A stretch of 64,000 bases of DNA from Prochilodus magdalenae (GCA_024036415.1 JAMWET010007206.1:596001-660000), one strand, 5' to 3'. Positions 47,803-60,635 are shown, numbered from the stretch's first letter. Numbers and translations are program-made. The notes: generated by a model not told the origin, from the letters alone.

Positions 47803-49214
47803 GTACCGTTAGTGTTGTTCCCTATTGCTGCCACTTCCACCTATCACGGTACCACTGGTATTCACTGAGCTCCTGAGAGAGACCCATTCTTTCACTAATG
47901 TGTGTAGAAGCAGTCTGGATATCTAGGTGCTTGGTGTTATACACCTGTGGCCATGGAAGTGATTGGAACACCTGAGTTCACTGATTTGGATGAGCAAGTA
48001 AATACTTTTGGCAATATAGTGGAGGTCTATCAGACAAAGAATAGTGGCTAATGGGGATCATAATAATAATATTTAATGTCAATCACTGAGGACATGATAA
48101 CACCACCTATATAACAAGGGAGATAAGGCTAAACCAGGGGGCTATCGTGACTGATCGGAGGGCTGCCGTTCCCTGATTCGATAGGACACGACTATGGTGA
48201 CCTTACATAAGGGACCTAACCTCCAGCTGCTCCCTGGGCTGGGTGGGGCTGTGTTCATAGTGTATGTGTGTGGTTGTGGGTGTTTCACTTTACAGTTGGG
48301 ACAGATTCTTCTGGGTGCAAGCACAAATGATGAACTGGCTCTAAATTCTAAATACAGGCCAAAGTCTGGAGACTGTGAGAAATCTGAACATGACCCCAGA
48401 TCAACATTTCAAAATCACGCCTGATATGGGCAGTTCGGTTATGTCAGACTAACATTTCAAGCTCTGCTTCAAGTTGTATACTGAGCACCCGAAGCTTCGC
48501 TACATCATTACAGGCACTGTACACAATTGCATCTTTCTGAACAAGCAGCCACTCGAAAATTGGCTAGTATGTTGTTTTGGGAGTGAGGGACCCTGCTGTC
48601 CTTTTCTCCAAATGAGCCAGCTGTATTTGTTCTGACCCCTGGCCGTGGGCAGTGCACAGCTGTTATTCATAAAGCCCAGCGGTAGGGCTCACCTCTGCAC
48701 TGGAGCAGCAGAGGGCTTTGAATGGATGAGCTGCTCAGGGGTTGACAGTGCTCTACCACTCTCGGGCAGACCTTAGGATGGACTTGCTCTGTCGGCCCCC
48801 CCACTGTCCAGCATGCCTCGATTGGACCTCTTAATGAGCGGAAATCCATCCGGGGCTCGATGAAGCTGCTACTCATGCTCATTAGAGCACAGTATGCGCT
48901 GGCCTTTACTGAAGCATTGGACATGCTTGTTCACAAGATCGTCCCACATGGTTTTGCAGAGTGTCCTATTGACCACAATGCCATTTCTTTCCTTAAGGCA
49001 TGGTTCTCTTAGAAGCTAGCGCACTTTAGTGATTTTTGGGTTCCCGTTTGTCTCACTGTAACGTGTAGACCAGCAGACGAGTCATTCTGTGGAAAGGCTT
49101 GCTGCAAAAGAGGCAGGTGGCTGTCAGTGCGGTGATAAAGTCCACCCACTCTGCTTTATAAAAGGGGGATATCCACGTTATCGTAAATAGCTAGCATCGA
49201 AAGCGGTGGACTGC

Positions 49215-50343
49215 TAGGGTTGCCACCCATCACGCAAAATACGGAATCGTCCTTTATTTGGCTATTTATATCGGACATTTACAGAAATACGGAACCAATT
49301 TACAGACATTTACAGAAATACGGAATAAATTTACAGACATTTACGGAAATACGGAACAAATTTACAGACATTTACAGAAATATGGGACAAATTTACAGAC
49401 ATTTACGGAAATACGGAACAAATTTACAGACATTTACGGAAATACAGAACAAATTCACAGACATTTACGGAAATACGGAACAAATTTACAGATATTTACG
49501 GAAATACGGAACAAATTTACAGACATTTACGGAAATACGGAACAAATTTACAGACATTTACGGAAATACGGAACAAATTTACAGACATTTACGGAAATAC
49601 GGAACAAATTTACAGACATTTACGGAAATACGGAACAAATTTACAGACATTTACGGAAATACGGAACAAATTTACAGACATTTACAGAAATACGGAACAA
49701 ATTTACAGACATTTACGGAAATACGGAACAAATTTACACGCGTCCCGTATTAAACCATTTGATTTGCTTCGTAGTTTCATAAATGTCTGTAAATGTCCGC
49801 AAAATACGGAATCGTCCTTTATTTGGCAATTTATATCGGACATTTACAGAAATACAAAACAAATTTACAGACATTTACGGAAATACGGAACAAATTTACA
49901 GATCTTTACAGAAATACGGAACAAATTTACAGACATTTACGGAAATACGGAACAAATTGCGTCCCGTATTAAACCATTTAATTTGCTTCGTGTTTTCATA
50001 AATGTCTGTGAATATGTTCTGTATTTCCGTAGATTGGTTCCGCATTTCCGTAAATGTCTGATATACACGTCTGTCTCGCACACATGAATGATCACAATCT
50101 CTCTCCACCCCCACCCCCCCAGACTCAGCTCAAATACGGCACCTACTTTGTTCTGTATTACCGTAAATGTCCGATGAACGTGTGTCACACATGATTGATC
50201 ACACTCTCCCCCAAACAACAGCTCCCACCCTCCCACCTCACGGACTCAGATCACATACAATGCAATATCGAACACATGTCACTCACACATGACCACGCCA
50301 CCCCACCAGCATTTATTTTAATTTCTGAAAGGTAGCAACCCTA
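49215..50343. mobile_element. Nonautonomous TIR element with 31-bp minisatellite, copy 3
   Basis: The left end TAGGGTTGCCACCC and right end GGTAGCAACCCTA are inverted repeats. About 15 units lie at 49270-49738, oriented opposite to copy 2 (ACGGAAATACGGAACAAATT plus TACAGACATTT). A second left-end block (49798-49855) and about four more units (49833-49960) follow, so the first third was duplicated inside. Forward-oriented units and the shared C-rich right half come last. The plus-strand frames repeating TEQIYRHLRKYGTNLQT are by-products of the 31-bp period. Confidence 0.85.
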
Positions 50344-50578
50344 TAGCCGTCTATGTACATGGAATTTTAATCTATAAATGTATAGATTCATCGCTTGTGG
50401 CATGAAGATAAATGTATTACTCCCAAATGAGCATCAGTTAATACCTTGGTCTGCCTTTAAGACATTACTAGTTCATAAAAGCTTATTACCTGCCAGACAA
50501 GGCTGAGGTTGTACCTGTTTGTGTGAACCTGTTCTTTGCAGAGCACTGATCTTTCTCCGTTGCTTTCCCCACCTTCAG

Positions 50579-50785
50579 GAAGCTCCATACGTGATGCTAA
50601 AGAAGAATCACGAGCAGTTTGTAGGGAACGATAAGTACGAGGGCTACTGCGTGGAGCTGGCTGCTGAGATAGCCAAGCACGTGGGCTACTCCTACAGGCT
50701 GGAGCTCGTAGGAGACGGCAAGTACGGAACTCGAGACCCCGAATCCAAAATGTGGAACGGCATGGTTGGAGAGCTGGTATATGGG
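50579..50785 (+). CDS. gria1: gria1 exon 10 (ligand-binding domain, S1)
   Basis: This 207-bp exon (69 codons, phase 0) lies between TTCAG (ending 50578) and GTAAGT (50786). It reads [14 protein letters not shown], then [40 protein letters not shown] and [11 protein letters not shown]. The tyrosine of DGKYG is the conserved aromatic residue that stacks over bound glutamate (Y450 in GluA2 mature numbering). The exon is flanked upstream, 236 bp away, by the end of a minisatellite-bearing mobile element. Confidence 0.97.
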
Positions 50786-51139
50786 GTAAGTGACCTTAAT
50801 GGGGTCATAAAAATGAATTCTAAGTAGAGACAAATGATCTGTAATGAATGGTGACGTTTCTTAACTGAACAAACTAACTGGAGAGCCTTATACGCGTGAA
50901 GCAGGAATTCCAGTACTGCCTTTAGATGGGGAAACCTTCCCGCAACTTTAGCTGCTTGAAACATGCAGGAAACTGAGTTTCAAATGTGTTGCACAATGTA
51001 AAGTCTTCTGTAACTGACTAACTGAAACTTAATGGTCTGAGATTCCATTAGAGAGCCAGTCAGAACACAGATGACGTACTACGTGATCACGCCCAGCGAC
51101 ATCATTTCAGCTAGCTGATTTCCGCCATCACAGCGTGGA

Positions 51140-51275
51140 CAAAATGAAAATATAGGGAGTGTTGAGTTGCAATGCTAGTAGCAAGGTGCACTGATGTGAT
51201 AGGTGGAGCTGATAAAATGGATGGTGAGTGCAGACACATTGAGGTGGTTTTAATGTTATGGCTGATTGGTGTATA
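51140..51275. mobile_element. Right end of a Tc1/mariner-type element
   Basis: It ends GTTATGGCTGATTGGTGTAT after TTGAGGTGGTTTTAATG, which I recognise as the end of a common fish DNA transposon. The left end is missing. Confidence 0.5.
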
Positions 51276-52348
51276 CTCACATTACTGATGCATGGTGTTG
51301 GTAGTGAGTCTACTACTGATGAATATTGGAGCGTGCGGTTAGGAACAGAGTTCAGTAGCGTGTAATGACATTTTTGCAAATGAAGTTTGAGTCCTTTTCC
51401 CGCTGTAGGCAAACTTGAATGACTTTCTTGTTTGTACAGTACAGTAACTGGAGGCACCCTGGGACTCAGCCTGTTGTGATAGAACCTGAAACCCTGAAAG
51501 TGAAGGCAAGCAGTATAACCTCCTATGAGCCGAGAAGGGTTGCAGTCTTTCCCGTAAATTCTTTTAAGTTAGGAGCCACATACCGTGCTCTATACGTTTA
51601 ATTCACGTATGCCCACTTTGCATCGCCCGGAGGGAGTAATTCCTCCTTTCCCAGCACTCTGTTACACTGACACAAATCCCTTCTGAAAAGGATAACAATG
51701 TGCTGGCGAAGTGTGCCACAGCCAGGCTGGGAGCACACTGCACTGTGTCCAAGCCTTAAAGCCAACAACTTGACAAAGGTTTGTGCCTCTCTGGGCACTC
51801 GTCCAGAGGCTTAACCCTGTACTGTCACAGGGCATTCTAGTCACCGATCAGTTCTTTAACAATGGCGTGCTATTGTTTTGTATAGCTGTCGGCTTGATTA
51901 ATGATGGACAGCTCCTGGAATGAGAACGAGTCGAACCCTTTAAAAAGGTGTTCCTGGCTGGCTTTCGCAGATGTTCAGTTTCCAGTGTGCGGCTGCCGGT
52001 GGCAGAGCTGGAGGATTCTGTCTCTGTGGTATAATCTGTCTGTTACGGTTGTGATACTAGGGCTGGATCCCGATTAGGGGTGGCAAAATCCGCATAATAA
52101 CATTAGGTTTTTGACTGGTTTAGGGGCAAGACTTTTCGTATGAGAGAATATGAGAATATGTGCTATGAATGCAATATGTTTGTGATATCAGACATACTGA
52201 CATAAACTGGAGTGATGTCCTCTGTTTCTCTTAAAAAGGCAGCTCTGAACTTTCCCAGTAGTGTCTACAAAACCAAGGTAGACCTGCACTACAACCACCA
52301 AAACCATTTACGTTTGGTCTGCATTTAAAGCTATTAGTAATAAAGTAA

Positions 52349-52890
52349 TACACTCACCGTCAAAAAGAATAACTGCAAGGAAGTGTGGGATTGGGAGGAA
52401 GATAAAGGTGTCCAGGAACAACAGATGATGATACATTTAGACTGATATGAATAATATTTATTGAGCTACACATACAGAAGTAGTGTCTCTCAGTATGAAA
52501 TCAGGCTGCCATGTTTCCTAATGGTGTCCTGTGATAATCCATCTACTGCCGCTTAAGTATACTCAAATAGTTGGCAAGACACCATTGCAGTCTTTGGCAT
52601 TGTTGATGTAGTGTTAGAGACAGTTAGTGTCACAGTCTGCAGACATGTAGTTGTGTAGCCGTCTGTCGTATGGTGGTGGCACTAACAGCATGACTCATGG
52701 AGGCATCACTGCTCACTGACTGTCTGCATTTGTGGCTGTTGAGTCAGTCTGGTACAGCGATAAGGCCCGTCCCTCCTTACGTCACATGCCCAGCCGAGCG
52801 TGAAACTTGAACCATTTGCATGTCTCACAATGTGAGACCTACCCACCAAGTTTCATTCCTGTTGGTTGATTCTCTCTGGGTGTAAGGAGT
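52349..52890 (-). pseudogene. Tc1-like element (family Z), copy 3
   Basis: The left end CACCGTCAAAAAGAATAAC is the clearest Z terminus in the window. The body matches copies 1 and 2 (AGTAGTGTCTCTCAGTATG, CCCACCAAGTTTCATTCC), with deletions and a lost right end. No frame of useful length. Confidence 0.65.
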
Positions 52891-53659
52891 GTATATTTAC
52901 ATATTGGAGTAAATGATGCTTTCTCTGAGTCCATGGTCTTGTTTTGGTAATTGGACTCTACAATGCACTATGACAGTTATTATCACTACTCCCTTAATTC
53001 CCATCAGGTCAAGCGGTACGGATAGTAGTTTCCCTCAGAACTAATCCTAATGCTACTTGAAAGAATGGCCTTATTATTATTCAGGCTGGACAGCAGTGCT
53101 ATATGAGGCCCTCTTCAGTGAATGTCTCTAGACTCAGACTCTAAGGGAAAGGCTACTGGTAACACTGACAGACGACCGGAGTCATTCTTAATATGAAGTG
53201 ACGTGCAGTTGCTCAGATGGGGGGAAGAGTATTGTATTAAACAGTAGCTGTATATAACACTTTTATCCTCAGCTGACATTGTTTGATTTGGAATCCTGAC
53301 ATGCTGCAAGAAAAGACAGTGCTGAGCCCTCGCTGGTGTGCGGGTAGCACTCTTGTGGTTAGTGCATCTTCTGATTCACTGAGCGACCAAAATGGTTCGT
53401 AGGTGTTCTGGGATCACAGTGATGTCTCTTCAAAGGCACAAGGATAAGACCGCATTTTAAAACCCCTAAACTGCCCCCTTATTACGAACCAGTTTCCAGA
53501 AACGTTGGAAATACAGGTCAAAAAATTAGAATGTAATAAAGTGCAAACCATTTAAACCCTATATTTGATTGAACATGGCACAAATGCAACATATAAAATA
53601 TTGAACCTGAGAAATGGTGTCGTTGGTCCCCATTTTGAACTTGATTCCAGCAACATGGT

Positions 53660-54105
53660 GTTACGTGGGGACAGGACAAGGAGGCAGGATGCAAGGGCAA
53701 GGATTTTAATAGACAGAATAACTCAGACTAAACAAAACCAAAGGAACCAGAAACACTGAGAAACACTGAACCGGGTAACAAAAACAGACCGTCAGGGAGA
53801 CAAACAACCAGCAGGGAGACAAAATACCAGCTGGGAGACAAAACTCCAAGCAAGAACACAGGGGACTACAGGGAGTATAAGAGAACAAACACTAAAAAGG
53901 AACACCTGGGAAGGGGCGGAGCTACAAACCAAGGACAGGTGAGGGGATTGACAAGGGGACGGAGAAGGAGGAGCCAAACAAAAGCACATGGCACAGAACA
54001 ACAAAGTGCACATGGGCATGACTAGACAGAAACAGAAAGCCAGAGAGGACAGACAAACATGAGCAGGACAGAGCAGGATGGACAAAATGTAGGGACATGT
54101 TTACG
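53660..54105 (-). mobile_element. LTR-like insertion flanked by ACATG
   Basis: The inserted sequence starts near GTGTTACGTGGGGACAGG and ends before GGGACATG. ACATG stands on both sides, and the host K sequence continues directly after it. On the minus strand it ends in TTGCATCCTGCCTCC and CCCCACGTAACAC, like the solo LTR at 46971. The exact TG...CA boundaries are not clear. Confidence 0.6.
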
Positions 54106-54259
54106 TCACATCTTCCTTTAACTGCACTCTGTAAGTGTTTGGGAACTGATGAGATGAAATCCATATAGTGTTTAGCATTAATAGAGATGTGCAAGTCACC
54201 CATGCATACAGTCACAGATGCTAGTTTTTGAACTGTGCACTGATAAGTCTGAACGCTGA

Positions 54260-54350
54260 CTGACTGACTGAACACTAAGCTCTTGTGTAAGTCGCTCTGG
54301 ATAGGAGCGTCTGCTAAATGCCGTGTAAGTAATGTAAATGCTAATGTATA
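54260..54350 (+). mobile_element. SINE tail fragment (S1/S2 type tail)
   Basis: GTAAGTCGCTCTGGATAGG, then AGCGTCTGCTAAATGCCGTG is the shared tail on the plus strand with almost no body. It interrupts the K relic, so it was inserted after it. Confidence 0.65.
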
Positions 54351-55235
54351 CAAGTCAAATGGTCCTTCTCTTCTTTAGCCTGCAGGACGTAGCATCCATG
54401 ATTTCCAAATAAATCTACATTTTGATTTGTTAGACCACAGGACACTTTCCACTCTGTCTCAGTCTGTGCTTAAGAAGTTTGGGCCCAGAGAAGGCGGCGA
54501 CATTTCCGGCTCCTGTTTATATATGGTTTCTTGTTTGCGTGGTAAAGTTTTAACTGGGATTTGTGGAGCTGACGATGGTTTTGGGGAGTGTTCCGGAACC
54601 CATACAGTGATTTCCACTACAGGACAGGCTCTGTTTTTATGCAGTGCCTCCTGAGTGCCAGAAGATGTATTGGTTTTGGGCCTTGACCCTCGCATTCATT
54701 TTGAGTCTTTTAATGACATAATGTAGCACAGATCATGAAACCGCAGGGTCTTTGCTAGTTTATACTGATGAAACATTGTTCTTGAATTGCTCACTCAGTC
54801 TTTTACAGGGTGGAATTATCCCCAACTTTACTGAAAGACTCCGCCCCTCTTAGATACTCGTGTTACAGACCTGTTGCCAGTTGATCAGTCTTTGCTTGCT
54901 TCTGTCTCAACCGTTTTTAAGCAGGTTGCTGGAATTAATTCCAAAATGGGCATGTCTTTTTTAAAATATGATTGATATGTTGTGTTTGTATTATTTTCAC
55001 TCAGCTATTTAATCAGTGATTTGCAAATCAGTGTATTCTGGTTTTTGTTCATTTTGCACAGCATCCCAACATTTTTGAAAATGGGACTATATGAAGTGTT
55101 TATCTGTTATGAATTATTCAATAACTGCTGTGAATTCTTCACTAGAATGGACAGTTGACACTTTTGGTCCATTTTTAATACTTTGCAGATTTTAAATAAT
55201 GTTATTAAATATTAAGATTAAGCATTCATATGCAA

Positions 55236-55326
55236 TGGTCCAACAACAACAACAACAATAATGATAATGGTGGTTGTTGTTGTTGTTGTTATTATTATTA
55301 TTATTATAATTAATAGTAGTAGTAAC
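55236..55326. repeat. Triplet repeats CAA, TTG, TTA and TAG
   Basis: A CAA run is followed by GGTGG and TTG, ATT and TAG runs. The CAA and TTG parts are complementary and could fold into a short hairpin about 120 bp before exon 11. Confidence 0.9.
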
Positions 55327-55350
55327 ATTTTGATTTTGCAGCACAATTAA

Positions 55351-55902
<552 letters not shown>

Positions 55903-57017
55903 TGAGTAATGTTGGTTTTAATGTCCATCTGCTTTATTGCTGGATGAGGATGATGGTTATGAAGGCAAAACTAATTACAAAGACTCAACATCAATCCTAG
56001 TGAAAATGAAGGAGCCAAAAACGTGATTAAAAACAGCAAGTAAATATTCTACGGTATATAAAATTTGGATTCCTGGAAAACATTTTAAAGCCTGGCCCAA
56101 ACTACAGGATAATCGGGCCGATTTGGAGGCTGATTTGCCCCTCTTAGCAATCGCCAGAAATCTCCTGGTGGTCCTCCCAGATTATCCTGTAGTGTGGGGT
56201 GACTATAATCCAGTCTTTACCGTACATTCACACTTGCAGGTGACAAGTCACTTACATTGGCCCAGGTTTGTCTTTGTGGGTGTGTACAAGGCCCAGGAAA
56301 GCTAGCTAGTTTTGAAAGCACACATTTTCAGGCCTACTGACCAACAAATGTGCGTGGAAACCTAACTGCTTGCATTAGCATCTAGCTTTATTGGCTGCCT
56401 AGCATGCTGGACAAACTAAGCTAGCGGTCAACCGACATGACTCCCCAGAGACACCAGCATTATCCGCTTTCTTCCAAGGTTCGTTTCTGAGTATATGTGC
56501 AAAGACGCATCTACTGGGGAAAGAAGGAACAGTGGTTATGAGCTTCTCCGCCATGTTTACCACCACACTGCTCAGAATAGGAACCAAATGCTGGTAGGAG
56601 CTTAAAGTTCAGAGAGCAGGAGCTCTCTGTGTCTACGATTAGTCCGTGTCATTAAATATTTACATAAAGTTGAGAAAATCTAAACTTGATTTGCTGCTTG
56701 TCGCTCTGTAGCTGTGTCACTTGTAGCCTCCCGCTAAATGGCAGCTACAAGAGCATACTCCTATAGGAAATGACTGGTCACTTGCTGCTCTGTAGCCTGC
56801 TAATGTAAACGCAGGGTTAGTCCTCCAAATGTCTCCCAGTGCAGTAAGGACTCAATCGTGAATCTTAAATATTAAGCCTATTTAATCTTTATGGCTCAGT
56901 AACCTGTACTGTAAAGTAGACGCCAATTCTCTGATGTGGAACGTCGCTGACGTGAGCGAGGTTAACAAGCTGTGGCAGCAGCATGAGTGTCTTTATACAC
57001 TAATCTTCCAAGCTCCC

Positions 57018-57466
57018 AGCAGGAGGTGTGGGATAGCAGTGCTCTTATTGAAGATAAAGGTCACCAGGAACAATAAATGATGATCAATGTAGACTGATAT
57101 GGTCAATTATTGGGCTACACATACAGGAAGTAGTGTCTCTCAGTATGGGGTTGGGCGGCCACTACTAAATATTCCACAGTCAACCGTCAGTGGTGTTATA
57201 GCAAAGTGGGAGTGACTGGGATCGATAGCAACTCAGTCACAAAGTGTTAGATGACAGAGCGGGGTCAGTGGATGTTAAGGCGCATAGCGTGCAGGGGTCG
57301 CCAACTTTCTGCAGAGCCAATGGCTACAGGCCTCCAAACTTCAGGTGGCCTTCAGATTACCTCAAGAACAGTGCATAGAGAGCTACATGGAATGGGTTTC
57401 CATGGATGTGACTCAAGTTCATATGCATATGAAGGCAGATGAGCCAATACTTTTGGCAATATAGTG
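57018..57466. mobile_element. Composite of Z left part and X right part
   Basis: Positions 57018-57165 match the Z left half (AGGTGTGGGATAGCAGTGC, AGTAGTGTCTCTCAGTATG). From about 57175 to 57466 it is family X, ending AATACTTTTGGCAATATAGT. The X part is on the plus strand and keeps a transposase fragment at 57251-57442 (GRQLSAEPMATGL, RTVHRELHGMGFHG), resembling the second DNA-binding helix-turn-helix. The catalytic domain is deleted. Confidence 0.7.
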
Positions 57467-58609
57467 TATCTGCAAGTGTGAGGTGTTTCGTTCAGGGCAG
57501 ATCATGTAGTGTGGGGATTTTAATGACCACCAATAATCCAAGACAGCAAAACCGGTGAAATACGTGATGATATGTGGGGATTCTCACGTTTGCGATGTCA
57601 TTTAGTTGGTTAGTATTAAAGCTGAATGTCCACCAATGGTAAGATAATGATTTATTAATATGTTAGATTATACAGTTACCCTATTAAAACCAATAAAGAG
57701 TTAGGTAATAATGTTATGGTGGCAAAACATCAGTAAATCAAACTCGCTATAAAAAAGGTAGAAAGTACAAAGAAAACCAACTCCAGTAAAAAAAATAAAA
57801 AACGCCTTATGCCATAATAAGGAGGAGAAGGGAGGAAGCAGCTGGAGCAATTTAGGGAGAAAGTAAAGATAGTATGTATGAATCATCAGCGGAGAGGGTA
57901 TGACAAAAGCGGGGCATATGAAGGCAGAAGCGCCGGGGGAGAAATATCTGAGTAATGAGAGGGAGGCTTTGAGGATTTGGGGCTCTTTTGAAAACCTCCA
58001 GCTGCAAACAAAAACCCTTGCGCTGGATTAATAGATCAGCTCCAGACATCACAAAACCCCAAACAAGTCCGAGGATCAAGGAAATCCTGTGTCTTGAGAA
58101 TATTGACAAACCGCTGAGGGCTAGGAAGGCGTTGCTTAAGATTTGGTAGGCTGGAAAATGAATGTCACCCATGAAAAATCTACGTCTGTGGAGTAAATGT
58201 GCTGGACGTGGAAAGAATGGAGGCCGGAACAGAAACGAGTGTAATCGTGTTTTTATTCGACAGATGATGTTTCATAAAGATTATAGAGATTACATGCACC
58301 CTGTTGCTGCTTGTGCACGTGTGCTGCCTTAGTTAACCCCGATGTTGCTGGTTGTTATTGGCTTGGTGTTTGGGAGGGTGGTGCTCTTATTCATCACTCG
58401 TTTTTGATAATTTTTTTCAACTTTTCATTTAAAAACAATAATTATACATCATGGTCAATGAGCAGTTTCTACGTAATCGCTTATATTAACATTGTGCATC
58501 ATCACACTGACCATATAGAAGCACTTTGTAGTTCCACAATTCCAGACTGTAGTCATCTGTTTTTCTCCATACCTTGTTACCCTTTTTTTACAAAGGTCCT
58601 ATGTGGGTG

Positions 58610-58740
58610 GTAGATCATTCTCAACACTGCGGTCCCATTGACGTGGGTGTGGTGTGTTAGTGTTGTGCTGGTGTGAGTGGATCAGGCACAGCAGTGCTGG
58701 TGGAGTTTCCAGCAGTCCAAACTGTTTTGCTGATCTATAT
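58610..58740. repeat. Interspersed repeat of GTGGATCAGGCACAGCAG type
   Basis: TCTCAACACTGCGGTCCC then GTGGTGTGTTAGTGTTGTGC and GAGTGGATCAGGCACAGCAG resembles a repeat I recall as very abundant in otophysan fish. The class is unknown to me. It is the main hint towards that group. Confidence 0.5.
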
Positions 58741-59187
58741 TGAGCTAAATGATTATTATTTAGTATTATTATTATGTGTTAGAGGAACAGACAGGGTGGT
58801 ATCCTCCTGCCCCTTATTGTCAGAACTCCCCTGCCAGCTATACTCTCAAAAGCTTTGACTTGGACTCCTTTAGTCATAATAGGCCTCATTACAGGTAACA
58901 ATACAGGCAGTCTCCGACAGGTGCATAGATCAGTAACATGGTGGGCTAACAATGACCTCCAGCTTAACACATCAAAGACCGTGGAGATCACTGTGGAAAA
59001 CAGGAAGAGGCAGGATGGAAGGTTTTGAGGCAGTCAAAATCTGTTTCAAACTCTTTCAGATTTTGGGGAACCTACTTCAGAGATTCACTGAGGTGGAGCA
59101 TTGTTTAGCACCATGCCATCAAAAAGAAATGGTCATTTATCATGACCGGATGCCATCTACACTCATTGCCAAAGGACTATTTGCACA

Positions 59188-59705
59188 AACACACTGCCTG
59201 GCCAAAAAATAAGTCACACACTAATATTTTGTTGGGCCGCCTTTAGCTTTGATCACGGCAAGCAAGCTGCTGCAATGTCACAACTTTTATTACTGTCCAG
59301 AGTTACATACATTTTCCCCAAGATCTTGTATTGATGATGAGATGATGAGATGAGGAGATTTGGACCACTGTGCAAGTGTTCTCCAGCACATCCTAAAGAT
59401 TCTCAATGGGGCTCTGATCTGTGGTGGCCAATCCATGTGTGAAAATGATGTCCCATGCTCCCTGAACCAATCTTGCGCAATTTGAGTCCGATGAGTCCTG
59501 GCATTGTCATCTTGGAATACGTCTGTGCGTTCAGGATATTCAGGTGGTCAGCTGACCTCATTCTTTGAGCACATAACATTGCTGAACCTAGACCTGACCA
59601 ACTGCAGTAAGCCCAGATCATAGCACTGCCCCTACAGGCTTGTAGGCATGATGGGTGCATCACTTCAGCCGCATCTCTTAATACCCCATCAGTCTGGAAC
59701 ATGGT
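59188..59705 (-). pseudogene. Tc1/mariner-like transposase relic
   Basis: The plus strand starts CACTGCCTGGCCAAAAAAT, a known type of fish transposon end. On the minus strand, fragments read SAMIWAYCSWSGLGSAMLCA, then [20 protein letters not shown] followed by PPQ. These match the order of a Tc1-like catalytic domain up to the region before DLNPIE, with frame changes between them. The motif after PPQ is damaged, and the N-terminus is missing. Confidence 0.7.
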
Positions 59706-60635
59706 AAATCTCTATGTCTATGTAGGAGACAAAGTGAGCGTTCACATGCACTTAAAAATCCATGCATTATCTGATATCTGTTTCTGATATTTCTGTTTCT
59801 TGGATCAGATTAAGACCCAAAAATCTGATTATGAAATCTGATAAAGAGAGGTGGAGCTTGCTCAGTAATCAGGCCCTTACTCTGATTTCTTTCAATTCTT
59901 CAGGCTAAACATGTGCAAAAACAGACTGCAGAACCAGAAATAAGCAATAAGCCTTAACACAGCAACTGTGGGAGGCCAACAAAACACCTTTTGCAGATGC
60001 AGAGAAGGTATATTCATATTTTCAATAAAGTGGCTCGTTAATTCGAGTTTATTGGCCCCCACTGCACTTTTTAATATTCATACCCTGCATTAACAGTGGA
60101 GGGATACATGCAGGCTGTTGTAAGGCAAAGTAGCACTATTAGTAATGCAAAATAGTTACATTCATGCAATAGTTCATGCCATTTAGGAAGGCAAAACAGT
60201 AATATCTGCTCAGATTTACCATTAATTTACAATAATTAGCATATATTACATTAATAACATTTTAGAATACTCCAGTAACCGGCTCCACAACCCCTGGTTC
60301 CAGTCAGCACCACTGTAAAGAAACCTGATTGGGTGATTTCTACAGTGAACTACTTCACGTTAAGTCACTCTGTATGATGTAGTCTACATCTCAGCCTCGG
60401 AATAAGGCCGAGTGTTTGGTAACACTTTCTATGAATAAGGTATCCATGATGCATTATAAGTACATTCATAAAGATCCACACTGACATAAGCTTTTGTGGC
60501 TGTATATTAATGTTCATAGTCACACACATAAACTGGTAGAATGTCATATTCCAAGGCTTTATAGCACTACGAGATATAATGTGTTTATAATGTATAGATT
60601 TATAGATTTTCCTACATCATATCATAAATCCTAAT

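Larger units (their letters stand above)
46876..48021 (-). mobile_element. Tc1-like element (family X), copy 1, interrupted by a solo LTR
   Basis: The terminal repeats CACTATATTGCCAAAAGTA and complement mark 46876 and 48021. The minus strand codes the C-terminal half of a Tc1-type transposase. The N-terminal half is deleted, since only about 220 bp remain between the coding part and the right end. Copies at 57175 and 63368 keep other parts of the same element. Confidence 0.85.
44726..50578 (+). other. gria1: Intron 9 of gria1 (5.9 kb)
   Basis: It holds a pile-up of insertions from 45611 to 48021 and the third minisatellite-bearing element at 49215-50343. Positions 48100-49200 are non-repetitive by eye and hold no recognised gene. 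Confidence 0.85.
53517..55090. mobile_element. Tc1/mariner-type relic (family K) split by later insertions
   Basis: The left part (TGCAAACCATTTAAACCCTA), the middle (54105-54260 and 54355-54660) and the right end (AGCATCCCAACATTTTTG) follow the order of a common fish element as I recall it. It is interrupted at 53660-54105 by an LTR-like segment and near 54260-54350 by a SINE tail. No intact protein remains. Confidence 0.65.

Noticed and set aside
49220..49782. Repeat protein frames TEQIYRHLRKYGTNLQT on the plus strand, and similar ones at 25274-26015 on the minus strand
   Set aside because: By-product of the 31-bp minisatellite inside a nonautonomous element; equal openness in all frames argues against coding.
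53922..54353. A 143-codon minus-strand frame starting MYTLAFTLLTRHLADAPIQS
   Set aside because: It crosses a SINE tail, a K relic and an LTR-like segment, so it is chance joining of repeats.
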